From CAZRIP01 sp964600165 (lineage in GTDB: Bacteria > Elusimicrobiota > Elusimicrobia > UBA1565 > UBA9628): a DNA stretch of 53,847 nt. Shown piece by piece: positions 9,250 through 16,923 of the stretch. Numbering within the stretch: position 1 is the first letter of the stretch; each line of letters begins with the position of its first letter. The notes under the pieces are model-generated. The model worked only from the letters and a program-made list of their open reading frames with translations, did no database searches and had not been told where the DNA came from. The stretch lies in the NCBI GenBank assembly GCA_964600165.1, contig CAZRIP010000011.1, positions 1 through 53,847 on the forward strand, read 5' to 3'. A program made the translations under genes and the position numbers.

Positions 9250-10752
9250 TCAACCCGCCGCGGCGAGCCGGAGCGGCACGGGCATCGTGCCCGTGACCTC
9301 GAGCTTGCCGGCCAGGGCGCGCGCGGCGGCTCTCTGCGCCGGAGCGCCGCGCGTGAAGGCGCACAAACCCCCGCGCCCCAGCGCGTCGAAGACGAAAGGG
9401 CTGCCGAAGGAGACGATCACGGCGCGCGCGGCGCGCGCGAGCTTGGCGCGCAGCGCCGCGGCGTCGTCCTCGTCGAAGGCGATGCGCCCCGTGTAAGCGC
9501 GCGGGCTCAGGAAGACCCCGAGCACGACGACGTCCGAAGCCCGCGGTTCGCCCGTTCCCGTCATTGGCTCGACGCGCACGCCGCAGGCGCGCAGTTCCGC
9601 GACGAAATCCGCGCCGAACCACTCTTCGGGCCCGTCGGTCTCGGCCTCGAAGTAGCGGATCGACCCGGAGAGAGGCTCGGGCCGCGCGGCCCACGCCAGG
9701 CAGGACTCGGCCATGGCCTCCGCCGCTTGGCGATGCTTGCTCGAGCCCACGAGCGACGGATCGACGACCCGCGCGGCCGCCCGCGCCGTCGTCAGGCCGC
9801 AAGCCGCGCGCGCCTTCTCGAGGCGCTCGAACGCGCGCCGCGCCGCGGCGGCGAGCGCCGGCTCATGCTCGACCGCTTCGATCAGCGCGCGCGAGAGATC
9901 GAGCGCCTTGCTCGGCACAAGAAGGATGTCCGAGCCGCCGAGCAGCGCCCGGCGCGCGGCGTCGAGCTCGTCGTAATTGGAGGCGATGGCCTGCATCGAG
10001 AGCGCGTCGGTCGAGACGAGCCCCTCGAAGCGCAGCCGTCCGCGCAGCGTGCGAGCGACGTCGGCGGAAAGCGAGTAGGGCGTGCGGTCGCCGACGAGCG
10101 CGGGCACGGTCAAGTGCCCGGTCATCACCGCGTCGGCCTCGCCGGCGAGGGCCTCGAAGGGGACCAGCTCGCGCCGGCTCAGCGTCTCCTCGTCGGCCGC
10201 GATCTCCGGCAGCTCGAGGTGGGAGTCTTTCCGCGTCTCGCCGTGCCCGGGAAAATGCTTGAGGCAGCCCAGCGCGCCCTCGGAGCGCAGACCCTTCAAG
10301 TAGGCGCGCGCCATGCGGACGACCAGCGCCGGGTCGGCGCCGAAGGACCGCGTGTTGACGATCGGATTTTCAGGACGGGTGGCTAAATCGCAAACGGGCG
10401 CGAGGATCCACGGCACGCCGACGGCGCGCGACTCGACGGCGGTCAGCGCGCCTTTTTGGAAAGCGAGCGCCTCCCGGCCCGACGCGCCGAGGCCCATGTT
10501 CGAAGGCAGCGGCGTCCCCGCGGGGCACTGCGTGTGGACGCCGTCCTCGTAGTCGGCGCAGAACAAGAGCGGCCGCTGGGCCGCGCCTTGGAGAGTCGAG
10601 GTCAGCCGGGCCAGCTCCGCGGCGTCGCCGCCGCCGTAGACGCAGAAGCCGCCGACGCCGAGCTCGGTCAGCAGGCGGGCTTCGTCGAGGTCGTCGATCC
10701 CGCACTTGAATCCGGGGAAAACCAGCTGAACGGCGATTTCGGCGTCCGTCAT
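9250..10752 (-). CDS. nagZ: GH3 beta-N-acetylglucosaminidase NagZ
   Basis: 500 residues. It hydrolyses GlcNAc from peptidoglycan-derived muropeptides. Residues 165-178 carry the NagZ-specific KHFPGHGETRKDSH loop with the Asp-His dyad used as acid/base, and VSTDALSM at 247-254 contains the Asp nucleophile. A C-terminal domain of about 150 residues is present, as in Bacillus-type two-domain NagZ, though shorter. No signal peptide is seen, so it is probably cytosolic and acts on imported fragments. The ATG at 10752 was chosen. Upstream in-frame residues include the promoter region. Its stop is in the same frame as the symporter start. Confidence 0.92.
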   Translation of the reverse strand: MTDAEIAVQLVFPGFKCGIDDLDEARLLTELGVGGFCVYGGGDAAELARLTSTLQGAAQRPLLFCADYEDGVHTQCPAGTPLPSNMGLGASGREALAFQKGALTAVESRAVGVPWILAPVCDLATRPENPIVNTRSFGADPALVVRMARAYLKGLRSEGALGCLKHFPGHGETRKDSHLELPEIAADEETLSRRELVPFEALAGEADAVMTGHLTVPALVGDRTPYSLSADVARTLRGRLRFEGLVSTDALSMQAIASNYDELDAARRALLGGSDILLVPSKALDLSRALIEAVEHEPALAAAARRAFERLEKARAACGLTTARAAARVVDPSLVGSSKHRQAAEAMAESCLAWAARPEPLSGSIRYFEAETDGPEEWFGADFVAELRACGVRVEPMTGTGEPRASDVVVLGVFLSPRAYTGRIAFDEDDAAALRAKLARAARAVIVSFGSPFVFDALGRGGLCAFTRGAPAQRAAARALAGKLEVTGTMPVPLRLAAAG

Positions 10753-10797
10753 GGCGGCGCCATTATGCCTTTTGGCTTTTCGCGCTTGCAATATTTT

Positions 10798-10803
10798 TAT
10801 AAT
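10798..10803 (+). promoter_or_regulatory. TATAAT -10 box of the 10815 gene
   Basis: A perfect TATAAT sits 11 nt before the ATG in the 62-bp gap between divergent genes. The region is strikingly A/T-rich for this genome. No good -35 hexamer is seen at 16-18 bp. On the other strand CATAAT lies 9 nt before the NagZ ATG. Confidence 0.55.
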
Positions 10804-10814
10804 GACCACGGCCT

Positions 10815-12989
10815 ATGATGTGGGTGATGCTCCTCTCGCGCGCGGGAGCCGTCTTGCTCTCGGTTTGCCTGGCCGCTTCCGGCGAGGCCGCGCTTCCGGC
10901 CCTGCCGCCGGAGGCGGGGTTCAACGCGGCCGCGCAGCCTTTGTCGCGCGCGCAGACGACCTTGCTGCAGCGCAACAAGTACGAGATCCGCGCCGACGGC
11001 GGCGTCGTCGGTCCCGACGGCGAGCCGGTGCGCGAGACCGACGTGCCGTTCCTCCTCAAGCGCATGAGCGGCGCGCAGCGCCTCAAGGCTTTCGTCCAGC
11101 TCGACATCCTGTTGACCAACTCGGACGGCGAGCGCCATCTGACGCCCGCCGAGCGCGAGCAGCTGCGCGGCATCGTCCGCGAGAACTGGCCGTATTTCTC
11201 GCTGACGACGCGCAAGGACTTTCGCGGCTATTTCACGGTCCAGGAGCTCGAGGGCATGAACGTGGATCCGCCGGCCAGCGACGCCGAGGACGCGCCGTTT
11301 ACCGGCATGAAGGACCCCGAGCCGTCGGCCATCCCGGAGTCCGAGATCGCGGCCGCCGCGACGCCGCCCGCGCCCGCGACGCCGCCCGCGTCGTTCTTCC
11401 CCCCGATCCTTCAGCCGCTCAACCGTCCCTTGCCGACGATCGACCGCACGCCGCCGCCGGCGCCGCCTCCAGCGCCCATCGCGCCTGCAGTCGTTCCCGC
11501 GCCGGTTCCCGCGCCGGCCATCGTCGGCGTCCCGGCCCCCGTTCCCGCGCCCGTTCCCGCGCCCGTTCCCGTTCCCGCGCCCGTCGCGCCGCCCGCGCCC
11601 GCTCCCGCTGCCGTCTCTGCGCCCGTCGCCCCGCCCGCGCCGGTCGTCGTCGCCGCGCCGCCGCCGCCGCCGGCGCCCGTTCCTGTTCCCGCTCCTGCTC
11701 CCGTTCCCGTCCCCGTTCCTGTTCCCGCGCCCGTCGCCCCGCACGCGCCGGTCAAGGTCGAAGCGCCGGCCAATCCCGCCGCTCCCGTCGTCCCTACGGT
11801 CGCCTCGCCCAAGATCGAGCAAGCGCCCGGCCTCTCGGCGCTGCTCGGCACGACCAAACCCGCCGTCGCGCCGGTCAAGCCGCTCGTCGCGACGATCGCG
11901 TCGGTCCCGGCCAAGCCGCGCGCGACCTCGCGCGAAGCCTTCGAGAAATTCCTGCTCGAGGCCCCGTACGGCCACGACGAAAAGGCGCTGCTGCGCGCGA
12001 TCTCCGAGAAGGCCCCGGAGTTCGCGCGCGATCGCGCGCTCGCCGTCGTGCTCGACGTCATGCCGCAGATCGTCGTGGACTCCCTGCGCGCCGGGCTCGA
12101 CCGCCGCGCGACCCTGCTCGTCTACGGCACCGGCGCCGAGAAGTCCTACACGATCGCCCTCAACCCCGCCGCCATCCTCTACCCGCGCAAGCGGATGTTC
12201 TTCGGCGAGTCGATGTCGCTGCTGCCGGACGCGCCCAAGGCCTACGGCGCCATGCATCTCGGCGCCCCGCCGGTCGAGGCCGTCAAGCGCGACGCCGTCC
12301 CGGTCAAGGAGCTCGACGGGGACTGGGGCGCGACGAAAGCCTTCGCCGACGATAGCCGGCGCGCCGCCTACACGCAGACGGAGCTCGCCGGCGAGGTCCT
12401 GCGCGAGCTGCTGCTGCTCGACGCCCGGCGCCAGGGCTGGGACGCGTCGCCCTACGCGGCCGAGGTCTACGCGCGCACGGCCCAGTTGATGCTCTACGCC
12501 AAGGTCTTCGGCGAGCTCCACGAGGACGCGTTCCTCGACCTCGACCTGCGCGCCGAGTTCCGCCTCTGGCTCGATCATCCTTGGGATTACCGCGACTTCC
12601 TCGTCCACACCCTGTCTTCGGGCCGCGTCGGCGTGCTGGACGTGCGCAAAGGCGGCGCCGAGAGCCAGACGGAATACGCCACGCAGGCGCGCGCGAACTG
12701 CCCGGCGTCCGCCGACGAGGACGCCGCGGCCCACGCCGCGGCCGAGCGCGACTCGAACGCGAAGGCGGCCCTCGCTCTATCCCGAGTCGGACTCGCTGAC
12801 GAGGATCAGCTCAAGACCGCGCTCGCCGAGATCGCCTCGCAGCCCGCGCTCGACAAGCCCGCTCCGGAGCGCTGCTCGCTCGCCTGGCTCGACGAGGCGG
12901 CGGGCGCGCGCCAAGCCGCCGCGCTCAAGTCCGAGATGGAGCTGGCCGAGCGCAAGTTCCGCGAAGGGAGGTCCGATGGCTCCAAGTAA
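10815..12989 (+). CDS. Large exported protein with a Pro-Val-Ala-rich linker, unknown function
   Basis: 724 residues with an N-terminal signal peptide (about 1-26, MLLSRAGAVLLSVCLAASG region). A globular region follows at 30-150. Residues 195-320 are a Pro/Ala/Val repeat tract, and a second globular domain of about 350 residues ends the protein. In that domain LNPAAILYPRKRMFFGES and LWLDHPWDYRDF stand out, but no family was recognised. The two-domain, linker-separated form would suit a periplasm-spanning or surface protein. The downstream gene overlaps by 14 bp, so the pair is translationally linked. Confidence 0.8.
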   Translation: MMWVMLLSRAGAVLLSVCLAASGEAALPALPPEAGFNAAAQPLSRAQTTLLQRNKYEIRADGGVVGPDGEPVRETDVPFLLKRMSGAQRLKAFVQLDILLTNSDGERHLTPAEREQLRGIVRENWPYFSLTTRKDFRGYFTVQELEGMNVDPPASDAEDAPFTGMKDPEPSAIPESEIAAAATPPAPATPPASFFPPILQPLNRPLPTIDRTPPPAPPPAPIAPAVVPAPVPAPAIVGVPAPVPAPVPAPVPVPAPVAPPAPAPAAVSAPVAPPAPVVVAAPPPPPAPVPVPAPAPVPVPVPVPAPVAPHAPVKVEAPANPAAPVVPTVASPKIEQAPGLSALLGTTKPAVAPVKPLVATIASVPAKPRATSREAFEKFLLEAPYGHDEKALLRAISEKAPEFARDRALAVVLDVMPQIVVDSLRAGLDRRATLLVYGTGAEKSYTIALNPAAILYPRKRMFFGESMSLLPDAPKAYGAMHLGAPPVEAVKRDAVPVKELDGDWGATKAFADDSRRAAYTQTELAGEVLRELLLLDARRQGWDASPYAAEVYARTAQLMLYAKVFGELHEDAFLDLDLRAEFRLWLDHPWDYRDFLVHTLSSGRVGVLDVRKGGAESQTEYATQARANCPASADEDAAAHAAAERDSNAKAALALSRVGLADEDQLKTALAEIASQPALDKPAPERCSLAWLDEAAGARQAAALKSEMELAERKFREGRSDGSK
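11440..11750 (+). repeat. Degenerate short tandem repeat coding for Pro-Val/Pro-Ala
   Basis: Roughly 300 bp built from variations of CCCGTTCCCGCG, coding for alternating PVPAPVPAP. The repeat is in frame with the exported protein and expands the linker between its two globular domains. Length variation between strains is likely. Confidence 0.8.
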
Positions 12990-13539
12990 TGCCGCTCTCG
13001 CGCTGCTCGCCTGGGCTTTTATTTGCGCCCCCGCCTCGGCGGCCAGCCCCCGCTTGGTGCGCTGGCAGCCCGACTCGAAGCTGTTCTATTGCGACGTCCC
13101 CGCCGGCTGGACGCCCTTCGAGGAAGAGGATCAGGCCGGCAGCGCCGTCCACCTCCTCGGGCCGGACGCGCCGACCGGGGACTTTCGCGCGGGCATCGAC
13201 ATACGCTGGGTCGAGAAAGGCCAGCCCGGCTTCGTTCCCGCCAAGAAGCTCGTCGAGGAGCTGCGCCGCGACGACAAGCCGACGGACCGGCACTCGACTC
13301 CGATCCATCCCATGCGCGTCAACAGCCTGCTCGCGCGCACTTTCGAAGTCCAGGAGACGCGCCGCCTGCCGCCGGAGGGCCTGCCCGCCGTCGAAGAGGA
13401 GCTGCACCAATACGTCGCCGTGATCCCGAGCGGCGAGAGCTACTTTCTCGTGACCTTGGCTTCTTCCCGAGAGACCTACCTGGACTACCGGCAGCTCTTC
13501 ATCGACTTCCTGCACTCGTTCAAGGCGTCTTACCGCTAG
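12976..13539 (+). CDS. Small exported protein of unknown function
   Basis: 187 residues with a signal peptide ending near ASAAS (residues 1-23). The mature part, about 160 residues, is mixed alpha/beta, with LFYCDVPAGWTPFEEE near the start and YFLVTLASSRETYLDYRQLF near the end. This pattern resembles PsbP/DUF1795-type lipid- or membrane-associated domains, but the match is weak. It starts 14 bp inside the preceding gene. Its TAG stop overlaps the stop of the convergent hydrolase in a palindromic CTAG. Confidence 0.75.
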   Translation: MAPSNAALALLAWAFICAPASAASPRLVRWQPDSKLFYCDVPAGWTPFEEEDQAGSAVHLLGPDAPTGDFRAGIDIRWVEKGQPGFVPAKKLVEELRRDDKPTDRHSTPIHPMRVNSLLARTFEVQETRRLPPEGLPAVEEELHQYVAVIPSGESYFLVTLASSRETYLDYRQLFIDFLHSFKASYR

Positions 13540-14279
13540 GCGCGCAGCCGGGCCTTCAGCCAATCGGCGACCAGCCGCGAGAACCATTCGCGCCGGTCCA
13601 GGAAATCGTGACGCGCTCCCGAGGCGATCACGAGACGCTTGGGCTCCGCCGCCGCCGCGAGGATGCGCCGCGAGGCGGACAACGGGATCACCTGGTCGGC
13701 GTCGCCGTGCACGAGGAGAAGCGGGCAGCGTTTGCGCGAAGCCGCGGCGGCAGGGTCGCTGCGCGTCACCGACGCGCAAAAATCGCGCTGAAGCGCGCGC
13801 GGCGCCAGGGCGCGCAGCGGCCGCGACGAGCGCCGCACGAACTCGAGCGAACCGCGGCCGACCATGTCGGGCCCGCCGACCGGGGCGGCCGCGACGGCGG
13901 CGCGCAGGCCGGGCTCCAGCCCGGCGACGTTCAACGCGGCCCAGCCGCCCATCGAGAAGCCGAAGACCCCGAGGCGCTTGCGGTCGACGAAGGGCTGGCG
14001 CGCGAGGAAGCGCAGCGCGGCGCGCGCCTGCGCGATCTGGTCCGAGAATCGATAGCGGCCCTCGCTGCCCCAGGCCCCGGCGAAATAGAGCGAATAGCTG
14101 GCGACGCCCGACGCGAGCAGCCGGCGCTGGACGTCGACGTTCTTCTCGGCGCCGGGGAAGCCGTGCAGGAAGAGCACCGCCGGGAAACGCCGTCCTTCCC
14201 GGCCCGCGGGCCGGTTCATCACGCCGACCGTCTTGAGCCCGCGCCAGCGAAAGATCGCGGCGTAGCTGTGCGCGCTCAT
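13536..14279 (-). CDS. Alpha/beta hydrolase, dienelactone-hydrolase/acyl-peptidase-like
   Basis: 247 residues. FLHGFPG forms the oxyanion loop, GFSMGG at about 110-115 is the nucleophile elbow with Ser, VHGDADQVIPL supplies the acid, and ARHDFLDR supplies the His. The full catalytic triad is visible. No signal peptide. Its ATG overlaps the TGA of the Sui1-like gene by 4 bp, so it is co-translated with it. Substrate unknown. Confidence 0.85.
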   Translation of the reverse strand: MSAHSYAAIFRWRGLKTVGVMNRPAGREGRRFPAVLFLHGFPGAEKNVDVQRRLLASGVASYSLYFAGAWGSEGRYRFSDQIAQARAALRFLARQPFVDRKRLGVFGFSMGGWAALNVAGLEPGLRAAVAAAPVGGPDMVGRGSLEFVRRSSRPLRALAPRALQRDFCASVTRSDPAAAASRKRCPLLLVHGDADQVIPLSASRRILAAAAEPKRLVIASGARHDFLDRREWFSRLVADWLKARLRA

Positions 14280-14617
14280 CCGCCGATCCTCCTGACCTTG
14301 TAGCCCTCGGCCAAGAGCTCGGACTCGAGGAAGTCTCGGTGATCGCCCTGGATCTCGAGCGCGCCGTCCTTGACCGCGCCGCCGCAGCCAAGCCGCTTCT
14401 TGAAGCGGCTGAGCAGCTGCTCCTTCAGAGTCGGGTGCAGCACGAGCCGCTCGATCCGAGTGACGCCGGCGCCCTTGGCTCCCCGCACGAAAGACAGCCG
14501 CACCGGCTCCGGCTGGCGCTTCTTGAGCTGCGCCGGGTCCGCGCACGCGCACGGAGAGCGCCGGCACGCGGCGCAAAAGGCGGGATCGCTGGAATAGACC
14601 GGACGAGGGTCGCTCAC
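14276..14617 (-). CDS. yciH: Sui1/YciH-type translation factor homologue
   Basis: 113 residues. The C-terminal 75 residues form a SUI1 (eIF1-like) domain, with VLHPTLKEQLLSRFKKRLGCGGAVKDGALEIQGDH-type features: the basic KKRLGCGG stretch and the IQGDHRDFLESELLAEGYKV end. The N-terminal segment has a CxxC-x-C-like cluster (FCAACRRSPCAC), common in bacterial YciH relatives and possibly metal-binding. The start is GTG at 14617, with GATAAT 6 nt upstream. It is the first gene of a two-gene unit with the alpha/beta hydrolase. Confidence 0.88.
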   Translation of the reverse strand: MSDPRPVYSSDPAFCAACRRSPCACADPAQLKKRQPEPVRLSFVRGAKGAGVTRIERLVLHPTLKEQLLSRFKKRLGCGGAVKDGALEIQGDHRDFLESELLAEGYKVRRIGG

Positions 14618-14641
14618 GAGCCGATTATCGCAAAATCGCGG

Positions 14642-16318
14642 TCAGTCGCGCTTGTACTTGCGGAACGCCTTCATCGTCAGCGCCGCGCTCGTCGAGGCGA
14701 GGATCACGTCGACGAGATAGAACAGGAACGTCAGCGCGTCGCGCTGCTGCGCCTGCGGGATATGAAGCAGTCCTTCGAGGACTCCGTAGCCCGCGGCGAC
14801 GAGCGCGGTCATGAAAGCGGAGACGACGACGAACGCCGCGACGTCGACGAGCGCCTCCCGGTGGATCTCTCGGCCCGCGATCTTGATCTTCTCGGGGATC
14901 CAGTCCCACTTGCGCGTCGCCAGCCAACGGAACGCGAACAGGCTGCCGATCGTCGCGACGGCCGCGAAGCCCGCCGCGCCCGTCAAGGCCGCCGTCGCGG
15001 CGATCCCGGGCAGCGTCGCGAGGCGATAGATCGCCCAGACGACCAGGCTCGCGTTGGCCGCGAAGAACATCGCCGTCGTGCCGAACGAGGCCGCTCCGAC
15101 CGACTTCTCGCGCTCGATCTTGAGGTAACCCGGCAGTGTCAGGTACGCGAAGCCGAAGCCGAGCAGCATCTGGAACGGCACGATCAACGGCGCGGCGTGC
15201 AGATGAGGAAGCCAGCCCGTCATTCCCGCGCCGAGCGCCACCGCCGCCGCGGTGACGACGGCGATCACGGCGGCGGTCTGCGCCATGACGACGCCGGTCC
15301 GAGGCTTTTCGCCTTCCGCTCCCGGTCGTCTCGAGTAGTGGACGACCTGAGCGATGATCGCGCCGAAGGTCAGCCCGCCGAAAAGGTTCTGATAAGCCGA
15401 GAACAAAGTCGAAGCCCCGGGCTTATTGAGATAGAACATGTTGAACGCGAGCAGCAGCGACGATCCCATGCCGGCGACCTGCTGCGCGAGCGACACCTTG
15501 CCGGACCGGGCCTTGAACAAGGCGTGGACCTGGGTCAGAGGATAGAGAAAGCCGACGACGTTCGAGAAGTCGTAGCCGGCCGCCGAGACCGCCGAGACGA
15601 TCCCGAACGCGACGCCGTGCCGCGCGAAATCCGCGGCGACGACGTGCGCCTGCGCGACGATGAAGCCGAGCGCGGCGGTGCTCGCCGGAGTGAGGATGAG
15701 CACCCCGGCCACGAGGGCGAGCCCGACGGCCGCGAGCTTCTTGCCCTCGGGCTGAAAGCCGCCGCCGCGCCCGCCCGCGGGCGGCTCGCGACGGCTCGGA
15801 GGGCCTCGCCCGGTCGGGCGCTCGAGCGCCGGCCCGCCCGGCGCCTCGGCCGAGCCTGCGGCGGCGTCGACGACGCCGTCGGAGTCCGACAAATCGTCTT
15901 GGCCTGACGACGCCGCTCGCGCGCCCGAGAAGACTTTCTCCCCGGCCCCGCGCGAGGAGACGGCGCCGCCGCGCTGCTGCTCGGCCGTCGGCAGCGCGGA
16001 CTGGGCTTGCGCCGCCGCCGACGCGGGCAAGGCCCCCTTCGCGGGCGCGACGGCCGCTTGAGCCGAAGCCGTCGCGCTCAGAGCCGCCGACGGAAGAGAA
16101 GCGTCGGCTGACGCGGAGATCGGAAGCGCGCCGTTGAGGTCGATGCCCGGGACGGCCAGACCCTCGCTGAGGAGCGGCACGGTCCCGATCAAGGGCTCGG
16201 ACGCCGGCGTGCCCCGGCCTTCGACCGGCGAGACGGGGCCGATCACGTCGGCGGCCGAAACCGCCGGCGGGAGGACCGCCGTCACGAACGCGAGCGTCGC
16301 TGCGAAAATCCGTTTCAT
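14642..16318 (-). CDS. PQ-loop/SWEET-like membrane protein with signal peptide and long linker
   Basis: 558 residues. Residues 1-23 are a Sec signal peptide ending AVSAAD. Residues 24-190 are Ala/Pro/Gly-rich and probably disordered. From about 195 a polytopic domain of around 9-10 helices begins. Two segments look like PQ-loop repeats: YPLTQVHALFKARSGKVSL and, about 130 residues later, LPGYLKIEREKSVGAASFG, each at the end of a helix and followed by a helix pair. PQ-loop proteins include sugar and amino-acid carriers. The match is by eye and the substrate is unknown. GGGGA lies 8 nt before the ATG. Expression is probably controlled by the leader described separately. Confidence 0.7.
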   Translation of the reverse strand: MKRIFAATLAFVTAVLPPAVSAADVIGPVSPVEGRGTPASEPLIGTVPLLSEGLAVPGIDLNGALPISASADASLPSAALSATASAQAAVAPAKGALPASAAAQAQSALPTAEQQRGGAVSSRGAGEKVFSGARAASSGQDDLSDSDGVVDAAAGSAEAPGGPALERPTGRGPPSRREPPAGGRGGGFQPEGKKLAAVGLALVAGVLILTPASTAALGFIVAQAHVVAADFARHGVAFGIVSAVSAAGYDFSNVVGFLYPLTQVHALFKARSGKVSLAQQVAGMGSSLLLAFNMFYLNKPGASTLFSAYQNLFGGLTFGAIIAQVVHYSRRPGAEGEKPRTGVVMAQTAAVIAVVTAAAVALGAGMTGWLPHLHAAPLIVPFQMLLGFGFAYLTLPGYLKIEREKSVGAASFGTTAMFFAANASLVVWAIYRLATLPGIAATAALTGAAGFAAVATIGSLFAFRWLATRKWDWIPEKIKIAGREIHREALVDVAAFVVVSAFMTALVAAGYGVLEGLLHIPQAQQRDALTFLFYLVDVILASTSAALTMKAFRKYKRD

Positions 16319-16489
16319 GTGAGTTTCCCCGAAAAAGAAAACCCCCGGGCCTTTTGGCTCCGGGGGTTCTCTCGCTTGCGGCTCGTCTCGCTTACGCGAT
16401 GAGCGCCCCCGGTCGCCCGCCGGCCATAATGGCCGAGTGGGCGACGCCGCAAAGGACGTACATCGAAAAGAGAGCCTTCATGCGATCTC
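16319..16489 (-). promoter_or_regulatory. Structured leader with antiterminator and terminator (orphan attenuator or riboswitch candidate)
   Basis: The minus-strand leader folds by eye into a three-way junction. P1 is GCGGC/GCCGC (about 16446-16450 with 16378-16382). One arm is CGCCC/GGGCG capped by GGCCATTATGGCC. The other has a GTAA tetraloop closed by CGC/GCG. After it comes a strong intrinsic terminator (16331-16368). CCGGGGG at 16406-16412 can pair with CCCCCGG in the terminator 5' arm, giving a mutually exclusive antiterminator. No known aptamer core was recognised. Confidence 0.5.
16331..16368 (-). terminator. Intrinsic terminator 13 bp before the start codon of the PQ-loop gene
   Basis: On the minus strand AACCCCCGG (16360-16368) pairs with CCGGGGGTT (16340-16348). 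The inner GCC/GGC stem continues the helix, and TTTTCTTTTTC follows. On the plus strand no T-run follows. No minus-strand gene lies upstream to be terminated, so attenuation of the PQ-loop gene is the likely role. Confidence 0.75.
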
Positions 16490-16495
16490 ACATGA

Positions 16496-16505
16496 ATTAT
16501 ATAAT
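16496..16505. promoter_or_regulatory. Overlapping TATAAT boxes on both strands
   Basis: The palindromic ATTATATAAT contains a perfect TATAAT on the plus strand (16500-16505) and on the minus strand (16496-16501). It can serve the small coiled-coil gene at 16591 and the PQ-loop leader. -35 elements are poor on both sides. Confidence 0.5.
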
Positions 16506-16533
16506 CGCTTTCGTCGGGATCGATACGGGCCAA

Positions 16534-16585
16534 GCGGGTAAAATCCCGCGACAATGGGCCCAGCCGGCGTTGGGCCCAAAGGAGG
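16534..16585 (+). promoter_or_regulatory. Two hairpins and a strong ribosome-binding site before the 16591 gene
   Basis: GCGGG/CCCGC (16534-16549) is followed by TGGGCCCA (16555-16562) and an identical copy at 16571-16578. Because this octamer is self-complementary, the copies form an 8-bp stem with an 8-nt loop. AAGGAGG (16579-16585) directly follows and sits 5 nt from the ATG. The stem stops exactly at the ribosome-binding site and could modulate its access. Confidence 0.55.
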
Positions 16586-16590
16586 CCGAA

Positions 16591-16842
16591 ATGATCAAGA
16601 CCGCGCTGCTGCTCGCCGCGATCGCCGTGGGCTATTGGATGTACCTCAATCACGTCAGGACGGCCGCCGACGCCGAGAAAGCCGCCGTCAAAGCCGATAA
16701 CCAGGCCACCCGCTACGTTTCGGCGCTCGAGCAAGACGTCAAGAAGGCCGAGGACGCGCAGAAAAAGGCTAACGCGGCGGTCAAGCAGGAGACCGAATCC
16801 GTCGGCAAGACGCTGCAGGACGCGGAAGGCAAGAGCCGGTAA
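16591..16842 (+). CDS. Small membrane-anchored coiled-coil protein
   Basis: 83 residues. An N-terminal hydrophobic helix (residues 4-18, ALLLAAIAVGYWMYL) is followed by a charged Ala/Lys/Glu-rich helix with heptad character (DAEKAAVKADNQATRY onward). It has one of the few strong Shine-Dalgarno sequences in the window (AAGGAGG), so this start is secure. No family recognised. It is flanked by unrelated genes and appears monocistronic. Confidence 0.75.
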   Translation: MIKTALLLAAIAVGYWMYLNHVRTAADAEKAAVKADNQATRYVSALEQDVKKAEDAQKKANAAVKQETESVGKTLQDAEGKSR

Positions 16843-16923
16843 GATCCGCTCCGTCGAAAGACCCAACTCGCGCTAGGCCCGAGGACACCTCCGCCGCGCC
16901 TCTTTCGCGCTTAAACTTAAAGC

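Noticed and set aside
16425..16445. GGCCGAGTGG segment as part of a tRNA-Ser or tRNA-Leu
   Set aside because: No acceptor stem, anticodon arm or TPC arm could be placed around it; the bases are better explained by the leader hairpin.
16319..16500. The PQ-loop leader as a second c-di-GMP-I riboswitch
   Set aside because: It lacks the GCAAAGCC core and the AGCCGGG 3' segment, and the order of stems differs.
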